Shown piece after piece: positions 6,735-14,616 of a stretch of DNA of 16,393 nucleotides (position 1 is its first letter; the number at the start of each line of letters is the position of its first letter). This stretch comes from an uncultured Eubacteriales bacterium (lineage in GTDB: Bacteria; Bacillota; Clostridia; UMGS1883). The DNA lies in the NCBI GenBank assembly GCA_905195005.1, contig CAJJUC010000033.1, forward strand, positions 1-16,393, in the 5' to 3' direction. The position numbers and the translations under genes are program-made. The notes under the pieces were generated by a model that was not told the origin of the DNA, did not search any database, and was given only the letters and a program-made list of their open reading frames with translations.

Positions 6735-6977
6735 ATGCTTTATCCTGAGGTTTCAAAACTTATGAAAGGGATGGATTCCCGTTACTCGCTTGTAATCGCG
6801 ACCGCAAAAAGAGCTCGCCAGCTCGCATCCGATGTTTCGGATGACAGACCCGTGTCGCACGCAATTGCGGAAATTGCCGCAGGCAAAATAAAATGCATCA
6901 AGAGGGGCGAAGCAGCGGAAGCGGAGTCGGAAGAAACACAAGCAGAGCCGGCTGAACCCGAACAAGACGCTGAGTAA
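6735..6977 (+). CDS. rpoZ: RNA polymerase omega subunit
   Basis: The small omega subunit that helps fold and hold the beta-prime subunit of RNA polymerase. Of its 80 residues, about 1–58 form the conserved part: DSRYSLVIATAKRARQL (14–30), then RPVSHAIAEIAAGKIKC (38–54). The last 20 or so residues are an acidic Glu/Ala/Pro tail, common but variable in clostridial omegas. The ATG is 9 bases after AAGGA; an overlapping ATG at 6728 is out of frame. It lies 18 bases after gmk and only 2 before priA. Confidence 0.95.
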   Translation: MLYPEVSKLMKGMDSRYSLVIATAKRARQLASDVSDDRPVSHAIAEIAAGKIKCIKRGEAAEAESEETQAEPAEPEQDAE

Positions 6978-6979
6978 CA

Positions 6980-9409
6980 ATGGTTGCGCAGGTATATATA
7001 AACACCGGAAGCGCTGCGCTTGACAAGCCTTTTGACTACATTGTTCCGCCGAAGCTTGAGAAAAGCGTTGTCCGCGGAGTGCGTGTGAAGGTTCCGTTCG
7101 GCGGCGGCAATGTGCCCAAGGAGGCATATGTTTCGGCGGTGCTCGATAGAAGCGCATATGACGAGCTGAAGGAAATCCGTTCCGTTTCGGATGAATTTCC
7201 CGTCTTGTCCGAGAGGGCAATCGAGCTGTGTTTTTATATGAGAAAAAAATACTTCTGCACTTTTTCGGAAGCGGCGCGGATAATGCTGCCGCCCGGCTGC
7301 GGCACGGAGTTTGAGGAGTGGGTTTCGCTTTGCAGCGATTACCGCGAAAAGGCTGAGGGGCTGCGTTCGCTGTGCGGCGAGCAGATTGTCCGCCTGCTTG
7401 AAGAAAATGACGGAAGTGCGGAATTTACGCAGATAAAGTCGCAGATAGGGAAAAGCGCCCGTGCATCACTCAATTCCCTTATAAAAAAGGGAATCTGCGA
7501 AAAAAGCTACCGCGACAAACGCCGCGTGAACGAGCGGTTTGTGCGCGTGGCATATTACAGCGGTGAAGAAAATCCGATGCTGCTTGCGGCGAGAATTGAA
7601 CGCCGCTCGCGCGGTCAGGCGGAGGTTCTCAGGCTGCTTTCCGGCGGAGCAAGGCTTACAGTGCCCGATATTATCAGGGCAACGGGGGCAACGCGCAACG
7701 CGGTTGAAGCGCTGCATCTGAAAGGGCTTGTGGAGTTTGACGAGGCGGAGCTGCTGCGGAATCCGCTGAAAGGAAAGGAAACGGGCACGGCTGCCCCGAG
7801 CCTGACGGAGGAGCAGAAAATTGCCGTGAACGCCGTCCGCAGCGGCGGCAGCGGAGTTTATCTGCTGCACGGTGTGACGGGCAGCGGAAAAACCGAGGTT
7901 TTCATGCGCCTTGCGGAGGACGCGCTTAAAAAAGGAAAACAGGCGGTTGTTCTTGTGCCGGAAATATCGCTCACCCCTCAGATGACAGACCGCTTTTATA
8001 ACCGCTTCGGTGACAGGGTTGCGGTGCTGCACAGCGCTCTTTCTCTCGGAGAAAGGCTTGACGAGTGGAAGCGCATTAAGCGCGGCGAGGCAGCCGTTGT
8101 TGGCGGCGCGAGAAGTGCGATATTCGCCCCGTGCGACAGTATCGGGATAATTATCATCGATGAAGAGCACGAGCAATCGTATAAATCGGAATCGTCGCCG
8201 CGCTATCATGCGCGTGACATTGCGGAGTATATCGCGGCAAAATCGGGTTGTCCGCTTTTGCTTGCTTCGGCAACGCCGTCGGTGGAAAGCTATTTCAAAG
8301 CCGAGCGCGGAATATATCGGCTCATCGAAATGAAGGAGCGGTTTAATAAAAATCCGCTTCCGGAGGTTTTCCTGGAGGATATGCGCCGCGAGCTTGCTGA
8401 AGGCAACAAAACTGTTCTCAGCCGCCGCCTGGCTTCGGAAATGCAGCAGAATCTCGTCCGCGGAGAGCAGACGGTGCTTTTTCTCAACCGTCGCGGATAT
8501 TCAACGTTTGTTTCGTGCCGCGACTGCGGATTTGTGTTCGTCTGCCCGAGGTGCAGCGTTTCGCTGACGTATCACAAGAGCGGCGAATATCTCACCTGTC
8601 ATTATTGCGGCTACCGCGAAAGAATGAAAACAAACTGCCCGAAATGCGGAAGTCCGCGCCTTAAGGAGTTCGGCAAGGGAACGCAGAAGGCTCAGTCGCA
8701 CATTGAAGGCATTTTCCCTGCGGCGTCCGTTCTCAGGATGGATGCCGATACAACGAGCGGAAAAAGCGGTCATGAAAAGCTCTTGAAAAAATTCTCGGAG
8801 GAGAAAAGCGACATTCTGCTCGGAACGCAGATGGTCACAAAAGGGCTGGATTTTGAAAACGTCACTCTTGTCGGAGTTCTTGCGGCGGACGCGTCGCTGA
8901 ATATTGACGATTTCCGCGCACAGGAACGCACGTTTAACCTGATTGCGCAGGTTTGCGGCAGGGCAGGCAGGGGAAAAAAGCGCGGCCGCGCGGTTGTGCA
9001 GACATATATGCCCGACAACCCGACGCTTCGGCTTGCATGCATGCAGGATTATAAAGCCTTTTATAAGGAAGAAATAAAATATCGGGAGGAATTTTTCTAT
9101 CCTCCGTTTTGTGATATAATAAATATAATAATAAGCTCATCCGATGAAGAGGAGGCGCGCACTGCGGCTTCCGTCATTGCGATGAAGCTGAAAACGGCGC
9201 TGCGGACCGATGAAGAATGTATACTTTATGAACCGTCGAAAGCGCCCGTTTACAAGGTTCAGGACAGATACCGTTACCGCGTTTGGCTCAAATGCCGCGC
9301 CGATGACGGTATAACGGATTTGCTTCGGGAAACCGTGCATTGCAAATACGGGAAAAGAAAATCGGATATTTCCGTAGTTGCCGATGTTAATCCGTACAAC
9401 ATGAATTAA
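6980..9409 (+). CDS. priA: Primosomal protein N' (replication restart helicase PriA)
   Basis: A DExH helicase that recognises stalled or repaired forks and reloads the replicative helicase. At 809 residues it is close to Bacillus PriA. An N-terminal 3'-DNA-binding domain (about 1–100) and winged-helix region come first. Walker A GVTGSGKT is at 298–305, the DEEH box at 394–397, and LASATPSVES near 428. Eight zinc-binding cysteines (513, 516, 522, 525, 540, 543, 553, 556) form two zinc sites. Motifs GTQMVTKGLDF (615–625) and QVCGRAGR (657–664) complete the helicase. The start follows the rpoZ stop by 2 bases with no clear ribosome binding site, so translation is probably coupled to rpoZ. Near the 3' end is a cluster of ATA isoleucine codons that contains a TATAAT. 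Confidence 0.98.
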   Translation: MVAQVYINTGSAALDKPFDYIVPPKLEKSVVRGVRVKVPFGGGNVPKEAYVSAVLDRSAYDELKEIRSVSDEFPVLSERAIELCFYMRKKYFCTFSEAARIMLPPGCGTEFEEWVSLCSDYREKAEGLRSLCGEQIVRLLEENDGSAEFTQIKSQIGKSARASLNSLIKKGICEKSYRDKRRVNERFVRVAYYSGEENPMLLAARIERRSRGQAEVLRLLSGGARLTVPDIIRATGATRNAVEALHLKGLVEFDEAELLRNPLKGKETGTAAPSLTEEQKIAVNAVRSGGSGVYLLHGVTGSGKTEVFMRLAEDALKKGKQAVVLVPEISLTPQMTDRFYNRFGDRVAVLHSALSLGERLDEWKRIKRGEAAVVGGARSAIFAPCDSIGIIIIDEEHEQSYKSESSPRYHARDIAEYIAAKSGCPLLLASATPSVESYFKAERGIYRLIEMKERFNKNPLPEVFLEDMRRELAEGNKTVLSRRLASEMQQNLVRGEQTVLFLNRRGYSTFVSCRDCGFVFVCPRCSVSLTYHKSGEYLTCHYCGYRERMKTNCPKCGSPRLKEFGKGTQKAQSHIEGIFPAASVLRMDADTTSGKSGHEKLLKKFSEEKSDILLGTQMVTKGLDFENVTLVGVLAADASLNIDDFRAQERTFNLIAQVCGRAGRGKKRGRAVVQTYMPDNPTLRLACMQDYKAFYKEEIKYREEFFYPPFCDIINIIISSSDEEEARTAASVIAMKLKTALRTDEECILYEPSKAPVYKVQDRYRYRVWLKCRADDGITDLLRETVHCKYGKRKSDISVVADVNPYNMN
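9112..9120 (+). promoter_or_regulatory. Candidate internal extended -10 promoter within priA
   Basis: TG, one base, then TATAAT (9115–9120) lies in an AT-rich patch of an otherwise GC-balanced gene. The -35 region 17 bases upstream is only T-rich, not consensus. A hairpin GGAGGA / TCCTCC (9085–9090 with 9100–9105) lies just before it. It could give extra transcription of def and fmt, about 300 bases downstream, or reflect only the protein sequence DIINIII. Confidence 0.25.
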
Positions 9410-9434
9410 GCACACAGAAAGGCAAGGAATTGTT

Positions 9435-9899
9435 ATGGCACTGAGGAAAATAAGGGAAATAGGCGACCCGTGCTTAAAAAAGGTCTGCCGCGAAGTTGAT
9501 AAGTTCGACTCAAGACTGCACACGCTGCTTGACGATATGGCGGAAACGCTTGCCGAGGCAAACGGCGTCGGACTTGCGGCGCCGCAGGTGGGGATTCTCC
9601 GCCGCGCCGTCATCATTGACCGCGGCGAGGAAAATGGCGGGATAATTGAGCTGATAAATCCCGTGATAACGGAAACGGAGGGCAGCGTTGTGGATATTGA
9701 GGGCTGTCTGAGCGTTCCCGGAAAAGCGGGCGAGGTTGAGCGCCCCGAAAAGGCAACCGTCCGCGCGTTTGACAGAAACGGAAATCCGATTGAATATACC
9801 GGAGAGGGACTCATGGCAAGATGCATCTGCCATGAATGTGACCACCTTGACGGGATTTTGTATGTTGAAAAGGTAATAAAGTTTATTGAAGAGGACTGA
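9435..9899 (+). CDS. def: Peptide deformylase
   Basis: Removes the formyl group from the N-terminal methionine of new proteins at the ribosome exit, using a metal (usually Fe2+) centre. The 154-residue length fits the shorter (type I-like) deformylases. All three motifs are intact: GVGLAAPQVG (44–53), EGCLSVPG (89–96, metal ligand Cys91) and HECDHLDG (133–140, ligands His133 and His137, catalytic Glu134). The ATG is 8 bases after AAGGA. It is followed 13 bases later by fmt, which adds the formyl group that this enzyme removes. Confidence 0.98.
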   Translation: MALRKIREIGDPCLKKVCREVDKFDSRLHTLLDDMAETLAEANGVGLAAPQVGILRRAVIIDRGEENGGIIELINPVITETEGSVVDIEGCLSVPGKAGEVERPEKATVRAFDRNGNPIEYTGEGLMARCICHECDHLDGILYVEKVIKFIEED

Positions 9900-9912
9900 A
9901 CGGAGGAACGGA

Positions 9913-10842
9913 ATGCGTATTCTTTTTATGGGCACGCCCGAATTTGCGCGCGAATCGCTTCGTGCAATGGTTGAGGACGGCAGGGAGGTTGTCTGCGTTA
10001 TAACTCAGCCCGACAAGCCGAAGGGCCGCGGATATGAAACTGCCATGCCGGAGGTTAAAAAATATGCGCTGGAGCATAATATAGACGTATACCAGCCGCA
10101 GTCGCTTAAAGATAATGCGATTTCCGACATTCTTGAAAAATACCGTCCCGACATAATCATCGTTGTGGCGTACGGAAAGCTGCTGCCGGAATATGTTCTT
10201 AACTATCCGAAATACGGCTGCATCAACATTCACGGGTCGCTGCTTCCGAAATACCGCGGCGCAGCGCCGATTCAGCGCGCTGTGATGAACGGTGAAAAGG
10301 TGAGCGGCGTTACGAGCATGTATATGGAAAAAGGGCTTGACACAGGGGATATGCTCTTAAAGGAAGAGCTTGAGATAACTCCCGATATGACGGCAGGAAT
10401 GCTGCACGACGCGCTTGCGGCTGTCGGCGGCAGGGTGCTTTTGAAAACGCTTGACTGCGCAGGAAATGGAACGCTCAAGCCGCAGAAGCAGGATGATTCG
10501 CTTTCGTCATATGCCTCCATGCTTTCCAAAAAAGAGGGCGAGCTTGACTGGAACGATTCGGCGGAGCATATATATAACAAAGTGCGCGGACTGAATCCGT
10601 GGCCGGGAGCGTTCAGCTATCTTTGCGGCAAGCGCTTTATGATTGATTTTGCATATCCCGAAAAGGAATGCGGAAAGCCCGGCGAGGTTCTCCGCGCAGA
10701 CGATGAAGGCATACTGGTTGCCTGCGGCGATGAATCCGTCAGAATAAAAAGCGTTAAGTTTGACGGAAAGAAAAAAATGACGGTTTCGCAGTATCTCAAC
10801 GGTCATAAAATTGAAAAAGGAACAGTTTTGGGAAAGGAATGA
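9913..10842 (+). CDS. fmt: Methionyl-tRNA formyltransferase
   Basis: Formylates Met-tRNA-fMet using 10-formyl-tetrahydrofolate, making the bacterial initiator tRNA. The 309-residue protein starts MRILFMGTPEFA. The catalytic residues Asn105, His107 and Asp143 lie in INIHGSLLPKYRGAAPIQ and GLDTGDML. The C-terminal tRNA-binding domain follows from about 205 (RGLNPWPGAF near 225). The ATG at 9913 has CGGAGG 6 bases upstream; an in-frame TTG at 9886 inside def is rejected. The last four bases form ATGA with a possible start of the next gene. Confidence 0.98.
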   Translation: MRILFMGTPEFARESLRAMVEDGREVVCVITQPDKPKGRGYETAMPEVKKYALEHNIDVYQPQSLKDNAISDILEKYRPDIIIVVAYGKLLPEYVLNYPKYGCINIHGSLLPKYRGAAPIQRAVMNGEKVSGVTSMYMEKGLDTGDMLLKEELEITPDMTAGMLHDALAAVGGRVLLKTLDCAGNGTLKPQKQDDSLSSYASMLSKKEGELDWNDSAEHIYNKVRGLNPWPGAFSYLCGKRFMIDFAYPEKECGKPGEVLRADDEGILVACGDESVRIKSVKFDGKKKMTVSQYLNGHKIEKGTVLGKE

Positions 10843-10847
10843 TTTTC

Positions 10848-11564
10848 ATGCCCGGATATTATTACGGAGGCTTTTACGGCGGAGGGTACGTTCTTGTGCT
10901 GATTGCGGCGCTGCTGTCGCTCCTTGCGTCGGCAAACGTTCAGATGACCTTTAAGCGTTACAGCAATAAGAAAACATCGCGCAATATCACCGCCGAACAG
11001 GCGGCAAGAAAAATTCTCGATGAAAACGGACTTCAGAATGTAAGAATAGAATCGATTGCCGGCAATCTCACCGACCATTACGATCCGCGCTCGAATGTGA
11101 TAAGGCTGTCGGATTCCGTGCGGACTTCAAGCTCCGTTGCGGCTGTCGGCGTTGCCGCGCATGAAGCAGGGCACGCAGTGCAGCACGCCGTGGGATATTT
11201 TCCGATAAAGCTCCGCAATGCGCTTGTTCCCGTTGCGAATTTCGGATCAACGGCAGGTCCCTATCTTATTATAATCGGTCTTTTGCTCAGCGGCGCATTC
11301 AGCGATTTTCTCGTTAATTTCGGAATATGGTTCTTCTCGGCTGCGGTGCTTTTTCAGATTGTAACGCTCCCGGTTGAGTTTAACGCGTCAAACAGAGCGA
11401 TAAAAACGCTTTCAAGCGGCTTGTATCTCGAATCTGATGAGGTACCTGCCGTCAAAAAAGTGCTCGGCGCTGCTGCAATGACATATGTTGCGGCGGCAGC
11501 GGTTTCGGTTGCAAACCTGCTGCGGTTTATCATGCTCGCCGGTTCGCGGCGGAGGCGCGACTGA
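10848..11564 (+). CDS. Membrane zinc metallopeptidase, YugP-like (PF04298-type)
   Basis: A 238-residue membrane protein of the YugP-like zinc metallopeptidase family, whose substrates are not well known. The zinc/catalytic motif HEAGH is at 105–109, inside AAHEAGHAVQHA. A later PVEFNASNRA (about 175–184) supplies the probable third ligand Glu177. Hydrophobic segments lie near 12–30, 134–150, 155–175 and 205–230. The N-terminus is a Gly/Tyr-rich stretch (GYYYGGFYGGGY). I prefer the ATG at 10848, 9 bases after AAGGA. The ATG at 10839 overlaps the fmt stop and would add three residues. The stop overlaps the rsmB start by one base. Its place between fmt and rsmB is absent from the Bacillus subtilis version of this operon. 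Confidence 0.88.
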   Translation: MPGYYYGGFYGGGYVLVLIAALLSLLASANVQMTFKRYSNKKTSRNITAEQAARKILDENGLQNVRIESIAGNLTDHYDPRSNVIRLSDSVRTSSSVAAVGVAAHEAGHAVQHAVGYFPIKLRNALVPVANFGSTAGPYLIIIGLLLSGAFSDFLVNFGIWFFSAAVLFQIVTLPVEFNASNRAIKTLSSGLYLESDEVPAVKKVLGAAAMTYVAAAAVSVANLLRFIMLAGSRRRRD

Positions 11565-12820
11565 TGGAAAAGCTGTCGGCGGCGCGCAATGCCGCACTCA
11601 AGGCTCTTTATGAAACGGAGAAAAGCGGCGCGTATCTCAACGCCGCACTGCGGACTGTTCTTGCGGAGGAAAGGCTTTCCGCGCGTGACAGTGCGCTTGC
11701 AACGCAGCTTGCCGCAGGCGTGGAAAGAAACCGCCTTTATCTCGACAATATCATAAAAAATCTGTCAAGCGTTAAAATGAAAAAAATATCGGTGCATATT
11801 TTAAATATTTTGCGAATCGGCATTTATTCGATAAAATTTCTCGATAAAATTCCCGTCAGCGCAACGGTAAACGAATGTGTACGCCTGAGCCGCAGATACG
11901 GGCACAGCGCGTCGGCAGGCTTTGTGAATGCCGTTTTGAGAAAAGCGGCGAAAACGGACGATTTTCTGCCGCCGCGCGAAGCCGGCGAAGAATATATATC
12001 CGTCAGATATTCCTGTCCGCCGTGGTTGGTTCGGCTGTGGCTTTCGGAGGGATACGGCGAACCGCTCTTTGCGGCGATGAATGAAGTTCCGCCCGTTTAT
12101 GTCAGGCTGAACACGCTTAAAGCGTCGGCGCTCGGCAGCGGCTATGAAAAATCCTCCTCCGCGCCCGACGCGTACATATTCACGGGCAGCGGCAGCGCGG
12201 AAAACACGGAGGAGTACAAAAACGGGCTTATAACCGTTCAAGACGCGGCGTCTCAGCGCGCGGTTCGGATGCTTGCACCGAAAGAAAATTCGGCTGTGCT
12301 CGATTTGTGCGCCGCACCGGGCGGAAAAACAACATATATGGCACAGCTTATGAAAAACACGGGGCAGCTTATCTCGTGCGATATTCACCCTCATAAGACA
12401 GAGCTGCTTAAAAAGAATATTGAAAGAATGGGGATTGTGAACGCACGCGTTATGCTCAATGACGCGTCGGTATTCAACCCGGAATTTGAAAACGGCTTCG
12501 ACTGCGTGCTTGCCGATGTTCCCTGCTCGGGGCTTGGGATTCTGCGCAGAAAACCGGATATAAAATGGAAAAAGACCCCCGAGGAGCTTGGCGGACTTGT
12601 GCCGCTGCAGCGGAAAATAATTGACAATGCGGCACGGTATGTCAAAAGCGGGGGCCGGATTTTAATATCAACCTGCACCGTGAACAAAGCGGAAAACGAG
12701 GAAAATATTTTGTATTTTCTCGGTAAACACGGCGATTTTACCCTCGTTGAACAAAAACTGTTTCTTCCCGATAAGGACGGAACGGACGGCTTTTTTGCGG
12801 CGCTGCTTGAAAGGAAGTAA
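11564..12820 (+). CDS. rsmB: 16S rRNA m5C967 methyltransferase RsmB
   Basis: Methylates C967 (E. coli numbering) of 16S rRNA with S-adenosylmethionine. At 418 residues it is slightly short for the family. An N-terminal NusB-like RNA-binding domain (about 1–130) comes first, with the SATVNECVRLSRRYG segment near 99–113. The catalytic domain shows the SAM-binding loop LDLCAAPGGKT (246–256). The two working cysteines are in DVPCSG (Cys321) and STCT (Cys371, nucleophile). The stretch between RLNTLK (181–186) and GLITVQDAAS (221–230) looks shorter than usual, which explains the reduced length. The ATG overlaps the peptidase stop by one base, with GGAGG in the end of that gene. Confidence 0.96.
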   Translation: MEKLSAARNAALKALYETEKSGAYLNAALRTVLAEERLSARDSALATQLAAGVERNRLYLDNIIKNLSSVKMKKISVHILNILRIGIYSIKFLDKIPVSATVNECVRLSRRYGHSASAGFVNAVLRKAAKTDDFLPPREAGEEYISVRYSCPPWLVRLWLSEGYGEPLFAAMNEVPPVYVRLNTLKASALGSGYEKSSSAPDAYIFTGSGSAENTEEYKNGLITVQDAASQRAVRMLAPKENSAVLDLCAAPGGKTTYMAQLMKNTGQLISCDIHPHKTELLKKNIERMGIVNARVMLNDASVFNPEFENGFDCVLADVPCSGLGILRRKPDIKWKKTPEELGGLVPLQRKIIDNAARYVKSGGRILISTCTVNKAENEENILYFLGKHGDFTLVEQKLFLPDKDGTDGFFAALLERK

Positions 12821-12823
12821 ATT

Positions 12824-13861
12824 GTGAATCCCGGAGATTTAACGGCGGAGGAATTAACTGAATATGTGAAAAAGCTGGGCGAAAAGCCGTTTCGGGCAAC
12901 GCAGCTTTATTCGTGGATTCATTCCGGCGCGGAAAGCTTTGATTCCATGACGAACCTCCCGAAGCCGCTGCGCGAAAAGCTGAAAAGCGAATGCGGCGCT
13001 CTGCTTCCCGAAATATGCAGGAAGTATGTTTCAAAGCTTGACGGAACGGTTAAATATCTTTTCAGGCTTGCGGACGGCAATATCATCGAATCCGTTGTGA
13101 TGGACTATCATCACGGGAAAAGCATCTGCGTGTCAAGCCAGGTCGGGTGCAGAATGGGGTGCTCGTTCTGTGCGTCAACGCTCGGCGGACTGGTCCGCTC
13201 GCTGACGCCGTTCGAAATCGAGGGTCAACTCCAAAAGGCGCAGAACGACCTCGGCTGCCGCATCTCAAACATCGTTATCATGGGCATCGGCGAGCCGCTC
13301 GATAATTATGAAAACGTGATGAGGTTTATCCGCAGCGTAAGCTCGCCGCAGGGGCTTAATATCGGCTGCCGTCATATAACGCTTTCAACCTGCGGAATTG
13401 CCGATAAAATATATCGGCTTGCGGAAGAGGGGCTGCCGTTCAATCTTGCAATTTCGCTCCATGCGCCGGCGGATGACCTGCGGCGCGAAATGATGCCCGT
13501 TGCCCGGGCGTATCCGCTTGCGGAGCTGATGCGCGCGTGTGATTACTGGTTTGAAAGAACTCACAGAAGAATAACATTTGAATATGCGCTTGTCAAAAAC
13601 AAAAATTCGGACGCACACTGCGCCGCGCTTTTGGCAAAGCTTCTCCAAGGGAAGAACTGCCATGTCAATCTGATTCCCGTCAATCCCGTAACGGAGCGGA
13701 AAAATGTCAGAACAAGCGCGGAGGAAACGGAAGCGTTCAAACGGGCGCTTGAAGATTACGGAATAAATGCAACGGTGCGCAGGGAGCTCGGCGCGGATAT
13801 AAATGCGTCGTGCGGACAGCTGCGCAACAATGAAATCGGAAAACAAGGGGGTGGTGAATGA
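12824..13861 (+). CDS. rlmN: Dual-specificity 23S rRNA/tRNA adenine-C2 methyltransferase RlmN
   Basis: A radical-SAM enzyme that makes 2-methyladenosine at A2503 of 23S rRNA and A37 of some tRNAs. The 345-residue length is normal. The 4Fe–4S cluster cysteines are 109, 113 and 116 in CRMGCSFC. GIGEP (154–158) is the SAM-contacting motif. Cys330, in SCGQLRN, is the expected methyl-carrying cysteine near the C-terminus, so the enzyme looks active. The start is GTG with AAGGAAG upstream, 3 bases after rsmB. The C-terminal codons (QGGGE) supply a G-rich ribosome binding site for prpC, whose start overlaps the stop by four bases. Confidence 0.97.
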   Translation: MNPGDLTAEELTEYVKKLGEKPFRATQLYSWIHSGAESFDSMTNLPKPLREKLKSECGALLPEICRKYVSKLDGTVKYLFRLADGNIIESVVMDYHHGKSICVSSQVGCRMGCSFCASTLGGLVRSLTPFEIEGQLQKAQNDLGCRISNIVIMGIGEPLDNYENVMRFIRSVSSPQGLNIGCRHITLSTCGIADKIYRLAEEGLPFNLAISLHAPADDLRREMMPVARAYPLAELMRACDYWFERTHRRITFEYALVKNKNSDAHCAALLAKLLQGKNCHVNLIPVNPVTERKNVRTSAEETEAFKRALEDYGINATVRRELGADINASCGQLRNNEIGKQGGGE

Positions 13862-14592
13862 TGCAGTTCTTTTCTCAGTCGGATCGCGGCTCTGTCCGCG
13901 AAAACAATGAAGACAGCTGCTTTGCTGGGCGAGTCGGGCGGTATACCGTCCTGATGGTTGCCGACGGAATGGGCGGCGCAAGCGGCGGCGAGGTTGCGAG
14001 CGCGGCAGCGGTGAAAACCGTGCGCGAATTTATCGAGCAGAAGATAAAAAGAAGCTCGTCTCCCGGTCAGATTCTTGAAATAATGCGCGGCGCAGTGCAT
14101 CGCGCAAATCTTGATATTATGACCGTTGCCGCAGGCGACCGAAAGCTTGACGGAATGGGAACAACCGTCGACGTCTGCGTGATTGACGGCTCAACCGCGT
14201 ATATAGCGCATGTCGGCGACAGCCGCGTTTACCGCATTGCCAAATCGGGAAAGGCAGTCCGCATCACACGCGATCACAGCCTTGTGGAATATATGCTTGA
14301 AACGGGCGTTATCACACCGGAGGAGGCGGAAACGCATCCCCAGCGCCACGTGATAACGCGCGCTCTCGGAACGGAGCTTAATGTCGAGGCGGATACTTAT
14401 ATAACGCCTTTTGAAAAAAACGAAACGCTTCTTTTGTGCAGCGATGGGCTGACGAACATGGTTTCGGAAGAAAAAATTGCGGAAATAACGGCTTCCGCGG
14501 AAAATGCGGAGCAGGCGGCAAAAAGCCTGATAAATGCCGCAAATGCCGCGGGCGGAACGGATAATATCACCGTTGTGCTTGCGCGGAAGTAA
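13858..14592 (+). CDS. prpC: PP2C-family Ser/Thr protein phosphatase (PrpC/Stp)
   Basis: A 244-residue metal-dependent PP2C phosphatase that removes phosphate from targets of the neighbouring kinase and from the kinase itself. Metal ligands and motifs are intact: RENNED (14–19, Asp19), VADGMGG (34–40, Asp36), GMGTT (99–103), HVGDSR (118–123), CSDGLT (194–199, Asp196) and GTDNITVV (233–240, Asp235). It is cytoplasmic, with no signal peptide or membrane segment. Two ATGs in a row (13858 and 13861) are both possible starts behind a G-rich site in the rlmN end. prkC follows after 24 bases, the standard phosphatase–kinase pair of Bacillota. Confidence 0.96.
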   Translation: MMQFFSQSDRGSVRENNEDSCFAGRVGRYTVLMVADGMGGASGGEVASAAAVKTVREFIEQKIKRSSSPGQILEIMRGAVHRANLDIMTVAAGDRKLDGMGTTVDVCVIDGSTAYIAHVGDSRVYRIAKSGKAVRITRDHSLVEYMLETGVITPEEAETHPQRHVITRALGTELNVEADTYITPFEKNETLLLCSDGLTNMVSEEKIAEITASAENAEQAAKSLINAANAAGGTDNITVVLARK

Positions 14593-14616
14593 TTTTAATC
14601 GGAGGGGAAAATATTT

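Noticed and set aside
7466..8209. A 247-codon open frame on the minus strand inside priA
   Set aside because: It covers the PriA helicase motifs in antisense, is rich in Arg/Cys/Phe, and has no support as a gene.
9886..9912. Upstream TTG start for fmt overlapping def
   Set aside because: The ATG at 9913 has a well-placed CGGAGG and gives the standard MRILFMGTPEF start.
11801..12394. A 197-codon open frame on the minus strand inside rsmB
   Set aside because: It is an antisense shadow of a complete, well-motifed methyltransferase gene.
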